This document shows positions 43,797 through 53,611 of a stretch of DNA of 64,000 bases, in pieces. Under the pieces are notes generated by a model. It was not told the DNA's origin. It did no database searches and worked only from the letters and a program-made list of their open reading frames with translations. The stretch is from SHVO01 sp050246995 (GTDB lineage: Bacteria > Pseudomonadota > Alphaproteobacteria > Rhodospirillales > Rhodospirillaceae). Position numbers and translations under genes: made by a program. Each line of letters starts with the position of its first letter. The first letter of the stretch is position 1. The DNA lies in the NCBI GenBank assembly GCA_050246995.1, contig JBFWVA010000002.1:433725-497724 (forward strand), written 5' to 3'.

Positions 43797-44852
43797 ATGA
43801 ACAGCCTCGCGCCGCGCACACTCACTTCAGCCTCAGACCTCGCCGCGGCCGGACTCATCGCGGAGAAGGAGACGGCCGATGTTGCGCGCGTGACTGCGCG
43901 TTACGCCGTGGCCATTCCGCCGACAATCCATGACCTGCTGCGCGCTTCCGCACACGCCCCGGCGCTCATGCGCCAGTTCGTACCGACGGTCAACGAACTG
44001 ACGCGGGTGGAGGGCGAGAACGACGATCCCATCGGCGATCACGCGCACAGCCCGGTCAAAGGCATCGTGCACCGCTATCCCGACCGCGCGCTTCTGCTGC
44101 CGACGCTAACCTGTGCGGTCTATTGCCGTTTCTGCTTCCGGCGCGAAGATGTCGGCGGCGCCGGTGTGCTGACGCCGGCTGAAATGGACGAGGCGCTTGA
44201 TTACATCCGCGCGACGCCGGCGATCTGGGAAGTGATCCTGACCGGTGGCGATCCCCTGGTCCTTTCGGCGCGGCGGATCGGTGAGATCGTCCGCGCGCTC
44301 GACGATATCGCCCATGTGCAAGTGATCCGCGTCCACACGCGTGTGCCCGTGGCGGCGCCGGAGCGTATCGACGCCGGCTTGATCGAAGCGCTGAAGTCCA
44401 CGGGCAAAGCCGTCTATGTCGCGATCCATTGCAATCACGCCGACGAACTGACCCCCGCGATGCGCGCGGCCTGCGGACGCCTGAGTGACGCGGGCATTTC
44501 GCTTCTGGGACAGACGGTGTTGCTGCGGGGTGTGAACGATACGCCGGAAGCGCTTGAGGCCGTGATGCGCGGCTTGGTCGCTGCCCGCATCAAACCCTAC
44601 TATCTGCACCAGCTGGATTACGCGCCGGGCACCAGTCAGTTCCGCGTTCCCGTCGATGAAGGGCGCGCGTTGGTGAAATCCTTGCGCGGCCGGGTTTCGG
44701 GCCTCGCGCAGCCGACTTATATCCTCGACATCCCCGGCGGGGCCGGAAAGGTGCCGCTGACAGGAGGCTATGTCACGCAGGACAATGGATCCTTCGCGAT
44801 CGAAGATCCGAACGGAACCGTGCACGCTTACCCACCGGCATCGTCGCCCTAG
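43797..44852 (+). CDS. Lysine 2,3-aminomutase-family radical SAM protein (KamA/EpmB-like)
   Basis: The protein has 351 residues. The radical SAM motif is CAVYCRFCF near residue 105, the SAM-binding region is ILTGGDPLVLS, and the lysine/PLP region YILDIPGGAGKVPL places the PLP lysine near residue 320. The N-terminal part VKGIVHRYPDRALLLPTLTC is family-typical. Short members (about 350 residues) without the zinc-binding extension resemble EpmB, which forms beta-lysine for EF-P. The usual partner epmA is not in the window, so free lysine 2,3-aminomutase or EpmB function stays open. Confidence 0.88.
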   Translation: MNSLAPRTLTSASDLAAAGLIAEKETADVARVTARYAVAIPPTIHDLLRASAHAPALMRQFVPTVNELTRVEGENDDPIGDHAHSPVKGIVHRYPDRALLLPTLTCAVYCRFCFRREDVGGAGVLTPAEMDEALDYIRATPAIWEVILTGGDPLVLSARRIGEIVRALDDIAHVQVIRVHTRVPVAAPERIDAGLIEALKSTGKAVYVAIHCNHADELTPAMRAACGRLSDAGISLLGQTVLLRGVNDTPEALEAVMRGLVAARIKPYYLHQLDYAPGTSQFRVPVDEGRALVKSLRGRVSGLAQPTYILDIPGGAGKVPLTGGYVTQDNGSFAIEDPNGTVHAYPPASSP

Positions 44853-44959
44853 ATCGACGACGCCAAATTCAGTGATCTGCGCAGAATAATCCTTTTCTTC
44901 TCTTGTAACCGCGGCCCGCCGGGTGGTGATATCGACGCTCCTCGCGCAGGGAGCGCCTC

Positions 44960-46210
44960 ATGGCCCATATCCACCACCAGATCCTCATCGTCGGCGGCGG
45001 CGCCGCCGGCGTCACGGTCGCGGCAAGCCTGCTGCGTCACCGGCATGGCGAGAACGTCGACATTGCCATCGTCGAGCCGTCGACAGAGCACTACTACCAA
45101 CCGGCATTCACTCTGGTGGGCGCGGGCGCTTACGACCTCGGCGCGACGCGCAAGACTGAAGCCGATCTGATCCCGGCCGACGTTTCATGGATCAAGGATG
45201 CGGTCACAAGCTTCGCACCCGAGTCCAACACCGTAACGCTCGCGTCGGGACGTACCGTTTCCTACGCTTATCTCGTTGTCTGCCCCGGACTTCAGTTGAA
45301 CTGGAGCGCGATCAAGGGCCTTCGGGAGTCGCTGAACCATGGCGGCGTGTGCAGCAACTATTCCCCGCAGACCGTGCAATACACGTGGGAATGCCTGCAG
45401 GCGCTGAAGCCGGGTGCGAAGGCGCTGTTCACGCAGCCCCCCATGCCAATCAAATGCCCCGGCGCGCCGCAGAAGGCCGCATACATGGCCGCCGACTATC
45501 TGAAACGCAAAGGCATCCGTCAGTTCGTGGATGTGAAATTCCTGACGCAGACCCCGGCCATCTTCGGCGTACCGTTCTATGCGCGCGAACTGGTGAAGAT
45601 CGCCGCTGCGCACGGTATCGATGTGAAATATCAGCACAACCTCGTTGAAGTCGACGGCGCCGCGAAGATGGCAACGTTCGAGATCCTGGCTGGGGATCGA
45701 CAGGGCCAACGTCTCCAACTGCCATTCGACATGATCCACGTCACACCGCCGCAAAGCGCACCGGATTTCGTGAAAACCAGCCCGCTCGCCAACGCCGCGG
45801 GCTTCGTCGACGTACACGCGAACTCGCTGCAGCACGTGAAGTTCAAGAATGTGTTCGGGCTCGGCGATGCCGCTTCGACCGCGAATTCGAAGACCGCCGC
45901 CGCGGTCCGCAAGCAAGCGCCCGTCGTCGTGCGGAATCTATTACACCTCATCGGTGGCGGCGCGGTTGAAGAGGCCTACGACGGCTACGCCTCGTGCCCG
46001 CTTACCACCGGCTATACCAAGGTGCTGATGGCGGAGTTCATCTACGGCGGCAAACCGACGCCGACACTGCCTTTGAACCCGGCGCGCGAAAACACGGTGA
46101 ACTGGCTGATTAAGAAGTACGCCTTACCGCGGCTGTATTGGGATTACATGCTGAAGGGCTATGAAGCCTTTCCCGGTCACAACACCGCGTTCGTCGATCC
46201 CGGAGCATAG
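44960..46210 (+). CDS. sqr: Sulfide:quinone oxidoreductase, type II/SQOR-like
   Basis: The protein has 416 residues. FAD binding is at the N-terminus (QILIVGGGAAGVTVAASLL), HYYQPAFTLVGAG is the SQR-typical substrate-side strand, and conserved cysteines lie in MPIKCPGAPQKAAYMAADY and YDGYASCPLTTGY, with a third in HGGVCSNY. The second FAD contact is NVFGLGDAASTANSKTAAAV. This is the form of type II SQR/mitochondrial SQOR. It oxidises H2S to sulfane sulfur and reduces ubiquinone. An amphipathic C-terminus anchors it. A diheme cytochrome c gene follows 59 bp later, a likely redox partner or companion. Confidence 0.9.
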   Translation: MAHIHHQILIVGGGAAGVTVAASLLRHRHGENVDIAIVEPSTEHYYQPAFTLVGAGAYDLGATRKTEADLIPADVSWIKDAVTSFAPESNTVTLASGRTVSYAYLVVCPGLQLNWSAIKGLRESLNHGGVCSNYSPQTVQYTWECLQALKPGAKALFTQPPMPIKCPGAPQKAAYMAADYLKRKGIRQFVDVKFLTQTPAIFGVPFYARELVKIAAAHGIDVKYQHNLVEVDGAAKMATFEILAGDRQGQRLQLPFDMIHVTPPQSAPDFVKTSPLANAAGFVDVHANSLQHVKFKNVFGLGDAASTANSKTAAAVRKQAPVVVRNLLHLIGGGAVEEAYDGYASCPLTTGYTKVLMAEFIYGGKPTPTLPLNPARENTVNWLIKKYALPRLYWDYMLKGYEAFPGHNTAFVDPGA

Positions 46211-46269
46211 AACTTCTCGCGAAACCCTGGCACTCTGCCGCCCAACGCCAATTGGCTTTGGGAGGGGTC

Positions 46270-47237
46270 ATGAGACGTGTCGCCGTGCTTTCGGTGCTTT
46301 CCGCTTTTATCTTCGCTGTCGCCGCCAGCGCCGCGGAAGACGTACCGCCGCCCTGGGCCTATCCGGTCAATCCGCCCGCCGCAAAACCGGCCACGCCCGC
46401 GCCGCCGCCCGACACGGCGCCGAAACGCGTTCCCGGTAGCGATGTCGCCCTGACATTGGCCGAGATCCGCGATCTCTCGCGCGGCGTTCCGGACTGGCAT
46501 CCGGGCGATCACCCGCCGATGCCCGAGGTGGTCGCCAAGGGCCGCGCGGGCGGCGTGCTCGCCTGCGGCTATTGCCATCTTGCCACCGGCATGGGACGGC
46601 CCGAGAACTCGAGCCTCGCAGGCCTCCCGGTCGATTACATCGTTCAACAGGTCCGCGACTTCCGCAACGGCACGCGTAAGAGCTCGGTCGCCGCCATGGG
46701 CCCACCTGCGAATATGGTCGCGCTGTCCAAGGTCAGCAACGACGAGGAAGTACGCATCGCCGCGGAATACTTCGCCTCGTTGAAGCGCGGACCGTGGATT
46801 CGCGTGGTGGAAAGCGACACAGCGCCGAAGACCCGCGTCATCGGTTCCATGCTGGTCGCCGACGGCGACGAAAAGGAACCGATCGGCACACGCATCATCG
46901 AAGTGCCTGAAGACCGCGCCCGCACGGAGCTGCGCGATCCACGCGCGGGATTCGTGGCCTATGTTCCGCCCGGCAGCATCAAGAAGGGCGAGACGTATGT
47001 GAAAACCGGCGGCGGAAAAAGCGCCGCCTGCACGACCTGCCACGGCGCGGACCTCAAGGGCCTGGGTCCCATCCCGGCGCTCGCGGGGCGTTCACCGAGT
47101 TATATCGTGCGCAGCCTTTACGACTTGAGGCACGGTTCGCGCGCGGGTGCTTGGAGCCCGCTGATGAAGGATGCGGTCGCGCCGCTGACCATCGACGACA
47201 TGGTGAACATCGCCGCCTACGCCTCGTCTCTGGCGCC

Positions 47238-47241
<4 letters not shown>
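46270..47241 (+). CDS. Exported diheme cytochrome c
   Basis: The protein has 323 residues from the ATG at 46270, behind GGGAGGGG. The signal peptide MRRVAVLSVLSAFIFAVA ends near ASAAED. Two haem-binding motifs, CGYCH (about residue 101) and CTTCH (about residue 254), each lie in a cytochrome-c4/c553-type domain with a distal methionine nearby (AAMGPP; SPLMKDA). A proline-rich linker follows the signal. It is periplasmic. The position after sqr suggests it passes electrons from sulfide oxidation or a related donor toward an oxidase. Its stop shares CTAG with the convergent pspF. Confidence 0.88.
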
Positions 47242-48266
<1,025 letters not shown>

Positions 48267-48388
48267 AGTTCGCGGTTTCCGCTAAATCGTTATGCGTTTT
48301 TCTCACTTATTGTTATTTTTCGCAATGCCGTTCGTATGAAGCTGCAAAAAATACCAATAGATCCAACAAGATACGCTCAAAATTGATC

Positions 48389-48405
48389 TTGGCACGAGAG
48401 TTGCA
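48389..48405 (+). promoter_or_regulatory. Sigma-54 (-24/-12) promoter of the psp operon
   Basis: TTGGCACGAGAGTTGCA matches the sigma-54 consensus (TGGCAC at 48390-48395, five bases, TTGC at 48401-48404), with the start of transcription expected near 48416 and pspA starting at 48438. The AT-rich 120 bp on the pspF side would carry PspF enhancer sites. Confidence 0.93.
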
Positions 48406-48437
48406 AAAGTTGGGCCATAGTCACTTCGGAGGACCCA

Positions 48438-49124
48438 ATGGGGATCTTTTCTCGGCTAACGGACATCGTGAACGCCAACATCACCGCCCTGCTCGATCGG
48501 GCGGAAGATCCAGCGAAGATGATCCGCCTGATTATTCAGGAAATGGAAGACACGCTGGTCGACGTGCGCTCGGACGCGGCGCGCCTTATCGCGGACCGGA
48601 AGGAAATCCGTCGGCGTGTAGGCCGGCTGTCCGACGCGGCCGATGAGTGGACCAAACGCGCCGAATTGGCGGTAAGCAAGGAACGCGAAGACCTGGCGCG
48701 CGCCGCGCTGGTTGAACGTTCGAAGGTCGCCGACCTGGTCACGCTTCTGGAACGCGACGATGAAGCCCTGAAGGAGCGGATGCTTGAACTCGACACCGAT
48801 ATCGGCCGTCTGCAGACAAAGCTCGCGGAAGCCAAAGCCAAACAGGCGGGTCTGCTTGCCCGCGCCCAGACGGCCAACGCGCGCTTCGCGGTGCGTGAGC
48901 ACCTCTACAACGGCCGCGTCGAAAACGCCGTCGCGCGTTTCGATCAGGTTGAGCGAAAGCTGGACGAGATGGAAGGCCGCGTCGAGGCATTCGACCTCGG
49001 CGGCGGGAGCGCCACTTTAGCGAATGAAATTGCCTCTCTTGAAGCATCAACGAAGATCGACGACGATCTTGCAAAGCTGAAAGCGGGGATGGGCCTGGGG
49101 CAACCGGCGGGAGATAAGAAATGA
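48438..49124 (+). CDS. pspA: PspA, phage-shock membrane-stress effector
   Basis: This 228-residue ESCRT-III-like protein starts MGIFSRLTDIVNANITALLD with an amphipathic N-terminal helix, then KMIRLIIQEMEDTLVDVRSD and a long coiled coil up to residue 190. It oligomerises on damaged inner membrane and inhibits PspF in rest. The sigma-54 promoter sits 33 bp upstream. It overlaps pspC by four bases (ATGA). Confidence 0.96.
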   Translation: MGIFSRLTDIVNANITALLDRAEDPAKMIRLIIQEMEDTLVDVRSDAARLIADRKEIRRRVGRLSDAADEWTKRAELAVSKEREDLARAALVERSKVADLVTLLERDDEALKERMLELDTDIGRLQTKLAEAKAKQAGLLARAQTANARFAVREHLYNGRVENAVARFDQVERKLDEMEGRVEAFDLGGGSATLANEIASLEASTKIDDDLAKLKAGMGLGQPAGDKK

Positions 49125-49522
49125 GCCGCCAGAGACGGAAGTTTTATCTCGATAAGCAGAACGGTAAAATTTTCGGCGTTTGCGCCGGCATCGCCGACTA
49201 CTTCGATTGGGATGTGACGATCGTCCGCGTACTTTGCGTGGCTGGCACCATCATCGCCGGCGGCTGGCCGATCATCGTCTACCTTGTCGCGGCGTGGATG
49301 ATCGATAACAAGCCGGCGGGCGGCAGCTATGACGAAATGCGCACCAGCATCGACGATACGCGCCGTGAGGCAGAGCATCGCCGGCCGGGGAATGCGTGGC
49401 GCTTCACGGACGTGAAGACGCGCTTCGACCGAGTTGAGGACCGGCTGCGCACGCTCGAAAACGTGGTGACTTCGCGGGAATTCCAGATGGACCGCGAGCT
49501 TAGGGGACTGGGGCGCGTTTAG
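49121..49522 (+). CDS. pspC: PspC-domain membrane protein
   Basis: This 133-residue protein has the PspC domain at 7-65: FYLDKQNGKIFGVCAGIADYF then IVRVLCVAGTIIAGGW and a second hydrophobic stretch IIVYLVAAWMIDNKP. A cytoplasmic or periplasmic coiled tail follows. In the Psp system PspC with PspB relieves PspA inhibition of PspF. It is translationally coupled to pspA. Confidence 0.93.
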   Translation: MSRQRRKFYLDKQNGKIFGVCAGIADYFDWDVTIVRVLCVAGTIIAGGWPIIVYLVAAWMIDNKPAGGSYDEMRTSIDDTRREAEHRRPGNAWRFTDVKTRFDRVEDRLRTLENVVTSREFQMDRELRGLGRV

Positions 49523-49547
49523 CGCCTGAATAAGGGATACGTGGGTG

Positions 49548-49793
49548 ATGAACTTCAGCGAGCTCGTTCCGCTAGCTCCTTTTGTGATGGTGGTCGCGAT
49601 CGTATGGATCGTGTTCCACTACCGGAGGCTCAATCGAACCGATAAGGGTGTTTCGGGCGAAGAACAGCAGATGATGGAGCGCATGGTCGGCCTTTTGGAG
49701 AAAATGGAAGGCCGCATCGTGACCCTTGAGAAAATCCTCGACGCCGAAGACCCCCGCTGGCGCGAGAAAGTCCCCCCCACCCAGCATTTGTAG
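49548..49793 (+). CDS. pspB: PspB-like membrane protein
   Basis: The protein has 81 residues from the ATG at 49548 (or GTG 49545). It has one N-terminal span (LAPFVMVVAIVWIVFHY) and a cytoplasmic coiled coil MMERMVGLLEKMEGRIVTLEKILDAEDPRWREK, whose end, TLEKILD with a later PxWR, is diagnostic of PspB. The gene follows pspC, not pspA, so the order is A-C-B. It is the last gene of the operon. Confidence 0.88.
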   Translation: MNFSELVPLAPFVMVVAIVWIVFHYRRLNRTDKGVSGEEQQMMERMVGLLEKMEGRIVTLEKILDAEDPRWREKVPPTQHL

Positions 49794-49816
49794 GTCTCTT
49801 GAGATCTAAAATCGCC

Positions 49817-49850
49817 AATTCGGCGCGACCTAACAGTTTCGGGCCGAATT
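49817..49850. repeat. Inverted repeat downstream of pspB, possible terminator
   Basis: AATTCGGC (49817-49824) and GCCGAATT (49843-49850) pair over 8 bp with an 18-nt loop, followed by CGCATTTTAA. It sits 24 bp after the pspB stop. The T run is weak, so it is a possible terminator only. Confidence 0.4.
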
Positions 49851-49951
49851 CGCATTTTAACTTCTCGCGCCGGATGATAGGGTAGCGTCTCGCGGAAAGG
49901 TTGCTTATCTTTCCGACCCAATCTGCGCCCTAGTTGAGACCTCACTTCGCG

Positions 49952-50893
49952 ATGAAAAAGTTCGATAAAGACAAGCTCACGGACGTCGACGTCTATCTTG
50001 GCGAACCGAACGAGCAGGTGCGCGAAAGCATGCGCGCGATGATGCGCGGCGAAGGGTTCCGCAAGACGCGCACGTTCGCGCGCATGGACGATCTACTGAA
50101 CGCCATCAAAGAATCGCCGCCGGACCTTCTGATCGCGGCCGACGACATCGACGCGTCGCTGTTCGACACCATTCGCGACATCCGCCATTTCAAGATCGGC
50201 CGTAATCCGTTCATTATGGTGACCCTGATGGTGCGCGCCGAGAGCGACGAAGCGGTGAAGAAAGCGATCATGGCCGGCGCCGACGACGTGATGATCAAGC
50301 CGGTTTCACCAGGCAAACTGCTCGAGCGCATCGCCCACATGACGATGAACCGTTTGCCCTTCATCGCCACCACTGATTATGTCGGCCCGGAACGCCGCAA
50401 GCCGAACGGTGATCGCCCCTCGAAGATCCGCCAACTCAACGTCGTGAACACGTTCAAAGCCAAGCTCGAAGGCCGCCGCATGTCGCAATCCGAACTCGCG
50501 CGTGAGGTCGAAGGCAACATGAACGACGTGATGGCGGCGCGCCTGGATAGCCACGGCTTGAAGCTGGGCTGGATCTGCGGCCTGATCCTCAAGGCGTACG
50601 ACGAAAAGCAGATCAACAAGGAACTGGAAGAGCGTCTGTTGATTCTGGTGAGCGTACTGGAAGACGCAGCACGCACCGCGCGCGTGCTCGGCGAACCGGA
50701 ACTCGCGCAGATATGTACGCAGATGGCGCGCGAGGTCGAGGAATTGACCGAGAAGTACGAAAATCCGACGGATCACGCGCTCTCGACGATCCGCAAACTG
50801 ACCAAAGCGTTTGAATTGGCGAAGATCGCCAAGATGGGCCCGGCTCCGCATCAGCAGACCGACACCGCCGCGGCACAATCCGCTACCGGCTGA
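49952..50893 (+). CDS. Receiver-like protein with YVGPER motif, paralogue 1
   Basis: The protein has 313 residues from the ATG at 49952. Residues 10-130 are a receiver-type alpha/beta domain: DVYLGEPNEQVRESM in place of the acidic DD pocket, PPDLLIAADDID where the acceptor strand lies (Asp shifted by one), and DDVMIKPVSPGKLLERI with the conserved Lys-Pro. The linker RLPFIATTDYVGPERRK follows. The remaining 140 residues are helical (NVVNTFKAKLEGRRMSQSEL). A paralogue is at 53612 with the same plan. The function is unknown to me; signalling through a degenerate receiver is an inference. Its 3' end overlaps the convergent radical SAM gene by 11 bp. Confidence 0.8.
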   Translation: MKKFDKDKLTDVDVYLGEPNEQVRESMRAMMRGEGFRKTRTFARMDDLLNAIKESPPDLLIAADDIDASLFDTIRDIRHFKIGRNPFIMVTLMVRAESDEAVKKAIMAGADDVMIKPVSPGKLLERIAHMTMNRLPFIATTDYVGPERRKPNGDRPSKIRQLNVVNTFKAKLEGRRMSQSELAREVEGNMNDVMAARLDSHGLKLGWICGLILKAYDEKQINKELEERLLILVSVLEDAARTARVLGEPELAQICTQMAREVEELTEKYENPTDHALSTIRKLTKAFELAKIAKMGPAPHQQTDTAAAQSATG

Positions 50894-52028
50894 CGCCTTC
50901 CCCCAACCTGATCGGCTGACGTTTACGCCCCCAATCCCCTGGGGGACCATCGAACACGCCCGCGCATGGGGCGCCGCAATTTTTGCAGGCCCCCGCGCTG
51001 TCGAGATTCCACTGCGTAATTTCATGCCAGTCACGGCCGACGGCCACCTTGCCGCACCCGTGACAGAACGTGCTGCCGCCCGTCTCGTCGTGAATGTTGC
51101 CGGTATAGACGTAGCGCAGCCCAGCCGCGCGCGCGATCTCGCGCGCCCTATGCAGGGTTTCGGCGGGAGTGCACGTCTTATCTCTCATCCGATAGTCCGG
51201 ATGGAACGCGGTGAAATGGAGCGGGACAGTTTCATCCAGTTCGGTGACCATCCAATCGGCTAAGCGCTTCAATTCCTCAGGTCCATCATTCTCTCCGGGA
51301 ATCAGAAGCGTGGTCAGCTCAACCCAGCACGGCGTTTCATGATGCGCGTATTTTATCGTGTCGAGGACAGGCGCAAGCTGACCGGTGCAAAGCCGTTCGT
51401 AAAAGCCTTCGGTGAATCCCTTAAGGTCGATGTTCGCGGCATCCATGTGCGCGTAAAAATCGCGGCGCGCATCCGGCTTGATGTAACCGGCGGTGACGGC
51501 GACCGATTTTAGGCCGAGGGCCCGGCAGGCCTTGGCGGTATCGACGGCGTATTCCATGAAGATGACGGGGTCGTTGTAGGTAAAGGCGACAGAGCGGCAA
51601 CCCGCTGCGAGCGCCGCCGCGGCGATGCGCTCGGGCGGGGCTTGGTCCATCAGCGTATCCATCTCACGCGATTTTGAGATGTCGTGGTTCTGACAGAACT
51701 TGCACGTGAGATTGCAGCCGGCCGTCCCGAAACTTAGGATCGGTGTGCCTGGCAGAAAATGATTGAGCGGTTTCTTCTCGATGGGATCGACACAAAAACC
51801 CGACGAGCGTCCATAGGTTGATAGCACCATCGTGTCACCCGCCCGCCCCCGCACGAAGCACAGCCCCCGCTGGCCGTCGTGCAGTTTGCATTCGCGCGGG
51901 CACACATCGCACTGCAGCCTGCCGTCGGCGAGCCGCGTCCAATAGCCGACGGACGGCCCCGGTATGGTTTCCGAAGGTCCTTTTTCGCCGGCACCGGCGT
52001 TGGGAGCGATTGCGGAGGTCCTATCCAT
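50883..52028 (-). CDS. amrS: AmmeMemoRadiSam system radical SAM enzyme
   Basis: The protein has 381 residues. The radical SAM motif CNLTCKFC lies near residue 105 (FGTAGCNLTCKFCQNHDI). Additional cysteines occur near the N-terminus (CDVCPRECKLHDG...C, about residues 40-57) and at the C-terminus (FCHGCGKVAVG, CKNCGAPC), probably for metal binding. YNDPVIFMEYA and HFTAFHPDYRM are typical of the AmrS/PFL-activase-like group. The reaction is unknown; this family is consistently linked with Memo- and AMMECR1-type proteins, as here, where both are encoded divergently 67 bp away. Confidence 0.93.
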   Translation of the reverse strand: MDRTSAIAPNAGAGEKGPSETIPGPSVGYWTRLADGRLQCDVCPRECKLHDGQRGLCFVRGRAGDTMVLSTYGRSSGFCVDPIEKKPLNHFLPGTPILSFGTAGCNLTCKFCQNHDISKSREMDTLMDQAPPERIAAAALAAGCRSVAFTYNDPVIFMEYAVDTAKACRALGLKSVAVTAGYIKPDARRDFYAHMDAANIDLKGFTEGFYERLCTGQLAPVLDTIKYAHHETPCWVELTTLLIPGENDGPEELKRLADWMVTELDETVPLHFTAFHPDYRMRDKTCTPAETLHRAREIARAAGLRYVYTGNIHDETGGSTFCHGCGKVAVGRDWHEITQWNLDSAGACKNCGAPCAGVFDGPPGDWGRKRQPIRLGEGVSR

Positions 52029-52095
52029 TCATCATATATTGTAGCCGAGCCGCCGTTCCGCGAGGAGGCGCGCCGCACCTTGAAGGAAATTCGTG

Positions 52096-52908
52096 ATGGC
52101 TTACGGCACTGCGACGACGCGGCCGGCCGCCCTCGCCGGCACTTTCTATCCGGCCGATCCGGATGATCTGCGCACGACCATCGCGGGCTTTATCGCCCCG
52201 GTTAAACCCCAGCGCGACGGTGTACCCAAAGCGCTTATCGTTCCGCACGCGGGCTATACTTATTCCGGCGCCGTCGCCGGAAAAGCCTATGCTCTTTTGA
52301 AGGATCGCGGGGCATCCCTTCGCCGGGTCGTGCTTCTTGGCCCCACGCACCGTGTTTACGTACGCGGCCTCGCAGCGCCGATGACGGCATTCTTCGCGAC
52401 GCCGCTCGGCGATGTAGCGATCGACCGCGCGGGATTGGAGAAATTGAAGGACCTGGCTCAGGTCGTGTTCAACGACGAGGCCCACGCGATGGAACATAGC
52501 CTGGAGGTGCAGCTTCCGTTCCTGCAGCGCATCGCACCGAATGCGGCGTTGGTGCCCTTGGCGGTCGGCGACACTACCCCGCGCGCTGTCGGGGACGTGC
52601 TTGCGCGATTCTGGGATGACCCGGAAACCCTGATCGTCATCAGTTCCGATCTCAGCCACTTTCACGGCTACGACGACGCCAAACACCGGGACAGCACAAC
52701 GGCGACCAGCATCGAGCATTTCGCGGGAGAAGAACTCAACGGTGAACGCGCCTGCGGTTTCCTTCCGATCGCCGGCCTTTTGACCCTCGCGAAGAAAGAA
52801 GGCGCCCGCATCGAACGCATCGATCTGCGCAATTCCGGCGACACCGCAGGACCGCGCGATCGTGTGGTCGGCTACGGCGCTTGGGCGATTTATGAGGCCG
52901 CAGAATGA
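52096..52908 (+). CDS. amrB: AmmeMemoRadiSam system protein B (Memo family)
   Basis: The protein has 270 residues from the ATG at 52096 (GTG 52093 also possible), with AAGGA upstream. It has the Memo/extradiol-dioxygenase-like fold: AGTFYPADPDDLR, metal histidines in IVPHAGYTYSGAVAG and LLGPTHRVYV, EHSLEVQLPFLQ, and VISSDLSHFHGYDDA, plus the cysteine of RACGFLPIAGLL. The biochemical role in bacteria is unknown. It overlaps amrA by four bases. Confidence 0.94.
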   Translation: MAYGTATTRPAALAGTFYPADPDDLRTTIAGFIAPVKPQRDGVPKALIVPHAGYTYSGAVAGKAYALLKDRGASLRRVVLLGPTHRVYVRGLAAPMTAFFATPLGDVAIDRAGLEKLKDLAQVVFNDEAHAMEHSLEVQLPFLQRIAPNAALVPLAVGDTTPRAVGDVLARFWDDPETLIVISSDLSHFHGYDDAKHRDSTTATSIEHFAGEELNGERACGFLPIAGLLTLAKKEGARIERIDLRNSGDTAGPRDRVVGYGAWAIYEAAE

Positions 52909-53516
52909 ACGGCCAGGAGATGACCGACAGCGAACTGGCCGAGTCTCACGGCGAGACATTGTGCCGCGTCGCGGCTGACGCCTTGCGTTACGGGCTTGAG
53001 CACAACGCCGCGCCGATCCTGGCGGCCTCGAACTTCGCAGCGCCTCTGCGGGCGCCGCGCGCCAGCTTCGTGACGCTGGAGGAAAACGAAGAACTACGCG
53101 GGTGTATCGGCTCGGTGGCCGCGCGCCGCGCGCTGGTCGAAGACGTTGCCGAAAATGCCTACGGCGCCGGCTTTCGTGACCCGCGTTTTGCGCCTTTGAC
53201 CCAAAAGACGCTTGGCCGGCTTTCGGTCGGAATCAGCATCCTTGGCCCCTTCGAAACAATTAGCTGCGCGGACGAAAACGACCTCTTCCGGCAGGCCCGT
53301 CCAGGGCTGGACGGTTTCGTCATCACCGCCGCGGGCCACCGAGGCTTATTCCTGCCGCAGGTTTGGGAAACGCTGCCTACGCCGCGGCTATTTTTCGACA
53401 TGCTGCGAGAAAAAGCAGGCCTTCCCCGGCGTTATTGGTCAACTCAACTTCACATTGAGCGGTTTAAGGTCACTTCTATTCCTAAAAGGTCCGTAAACGA
53501 TCTCGCAGCGGTTTAA
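52905..53516 (+). CDS. amrA: AmmeMemoRadiSam system protein A (AMMECR1 family)
   Basis: This 203-residue AMMECR1-domain protein has ASFVTLEENEELRGCIGSV (the conserved LRGCIG), FRDPRFAPLTQKTLGRLSVGIS, and HRGLFLPQVWETLPTP near the C-terminus. AMMECR1 proteins have a two-subdomain fold of unknown activity, with the cysteine of the GCIG loop and nearby histidine proposed as catalytic. The ATG at 52905 overlaps the amrB TGA, so the two are coupled. Confidence 0.94.
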   Translation: MNGQEMTDSELAESHGETLCRVAADALRYGLEHNAAPILAASNFAAPLRAPRASFVTLEENEELRGCIGSVAARRALVEDVAENAYGAGFRDPRFAPLTQKTLGRLSVGISILGPFETISCADENDLFRQARPGLDGFVITAAGHRGLFLPQVWETLPTPRLFFDMLREKAGLPRRYWSTQLHIERFKVTSIPKRSVNDLAAV

Positions 53517-53611
53517 AAACCGCCGGATCAGCTTGCGCCGGTCCCACCAATCGCAGAAGATGCGGAGTCGAAAGCGCCGGATAATCCAGCGCTCTTTCGC
53601 TGCAGTGCATC

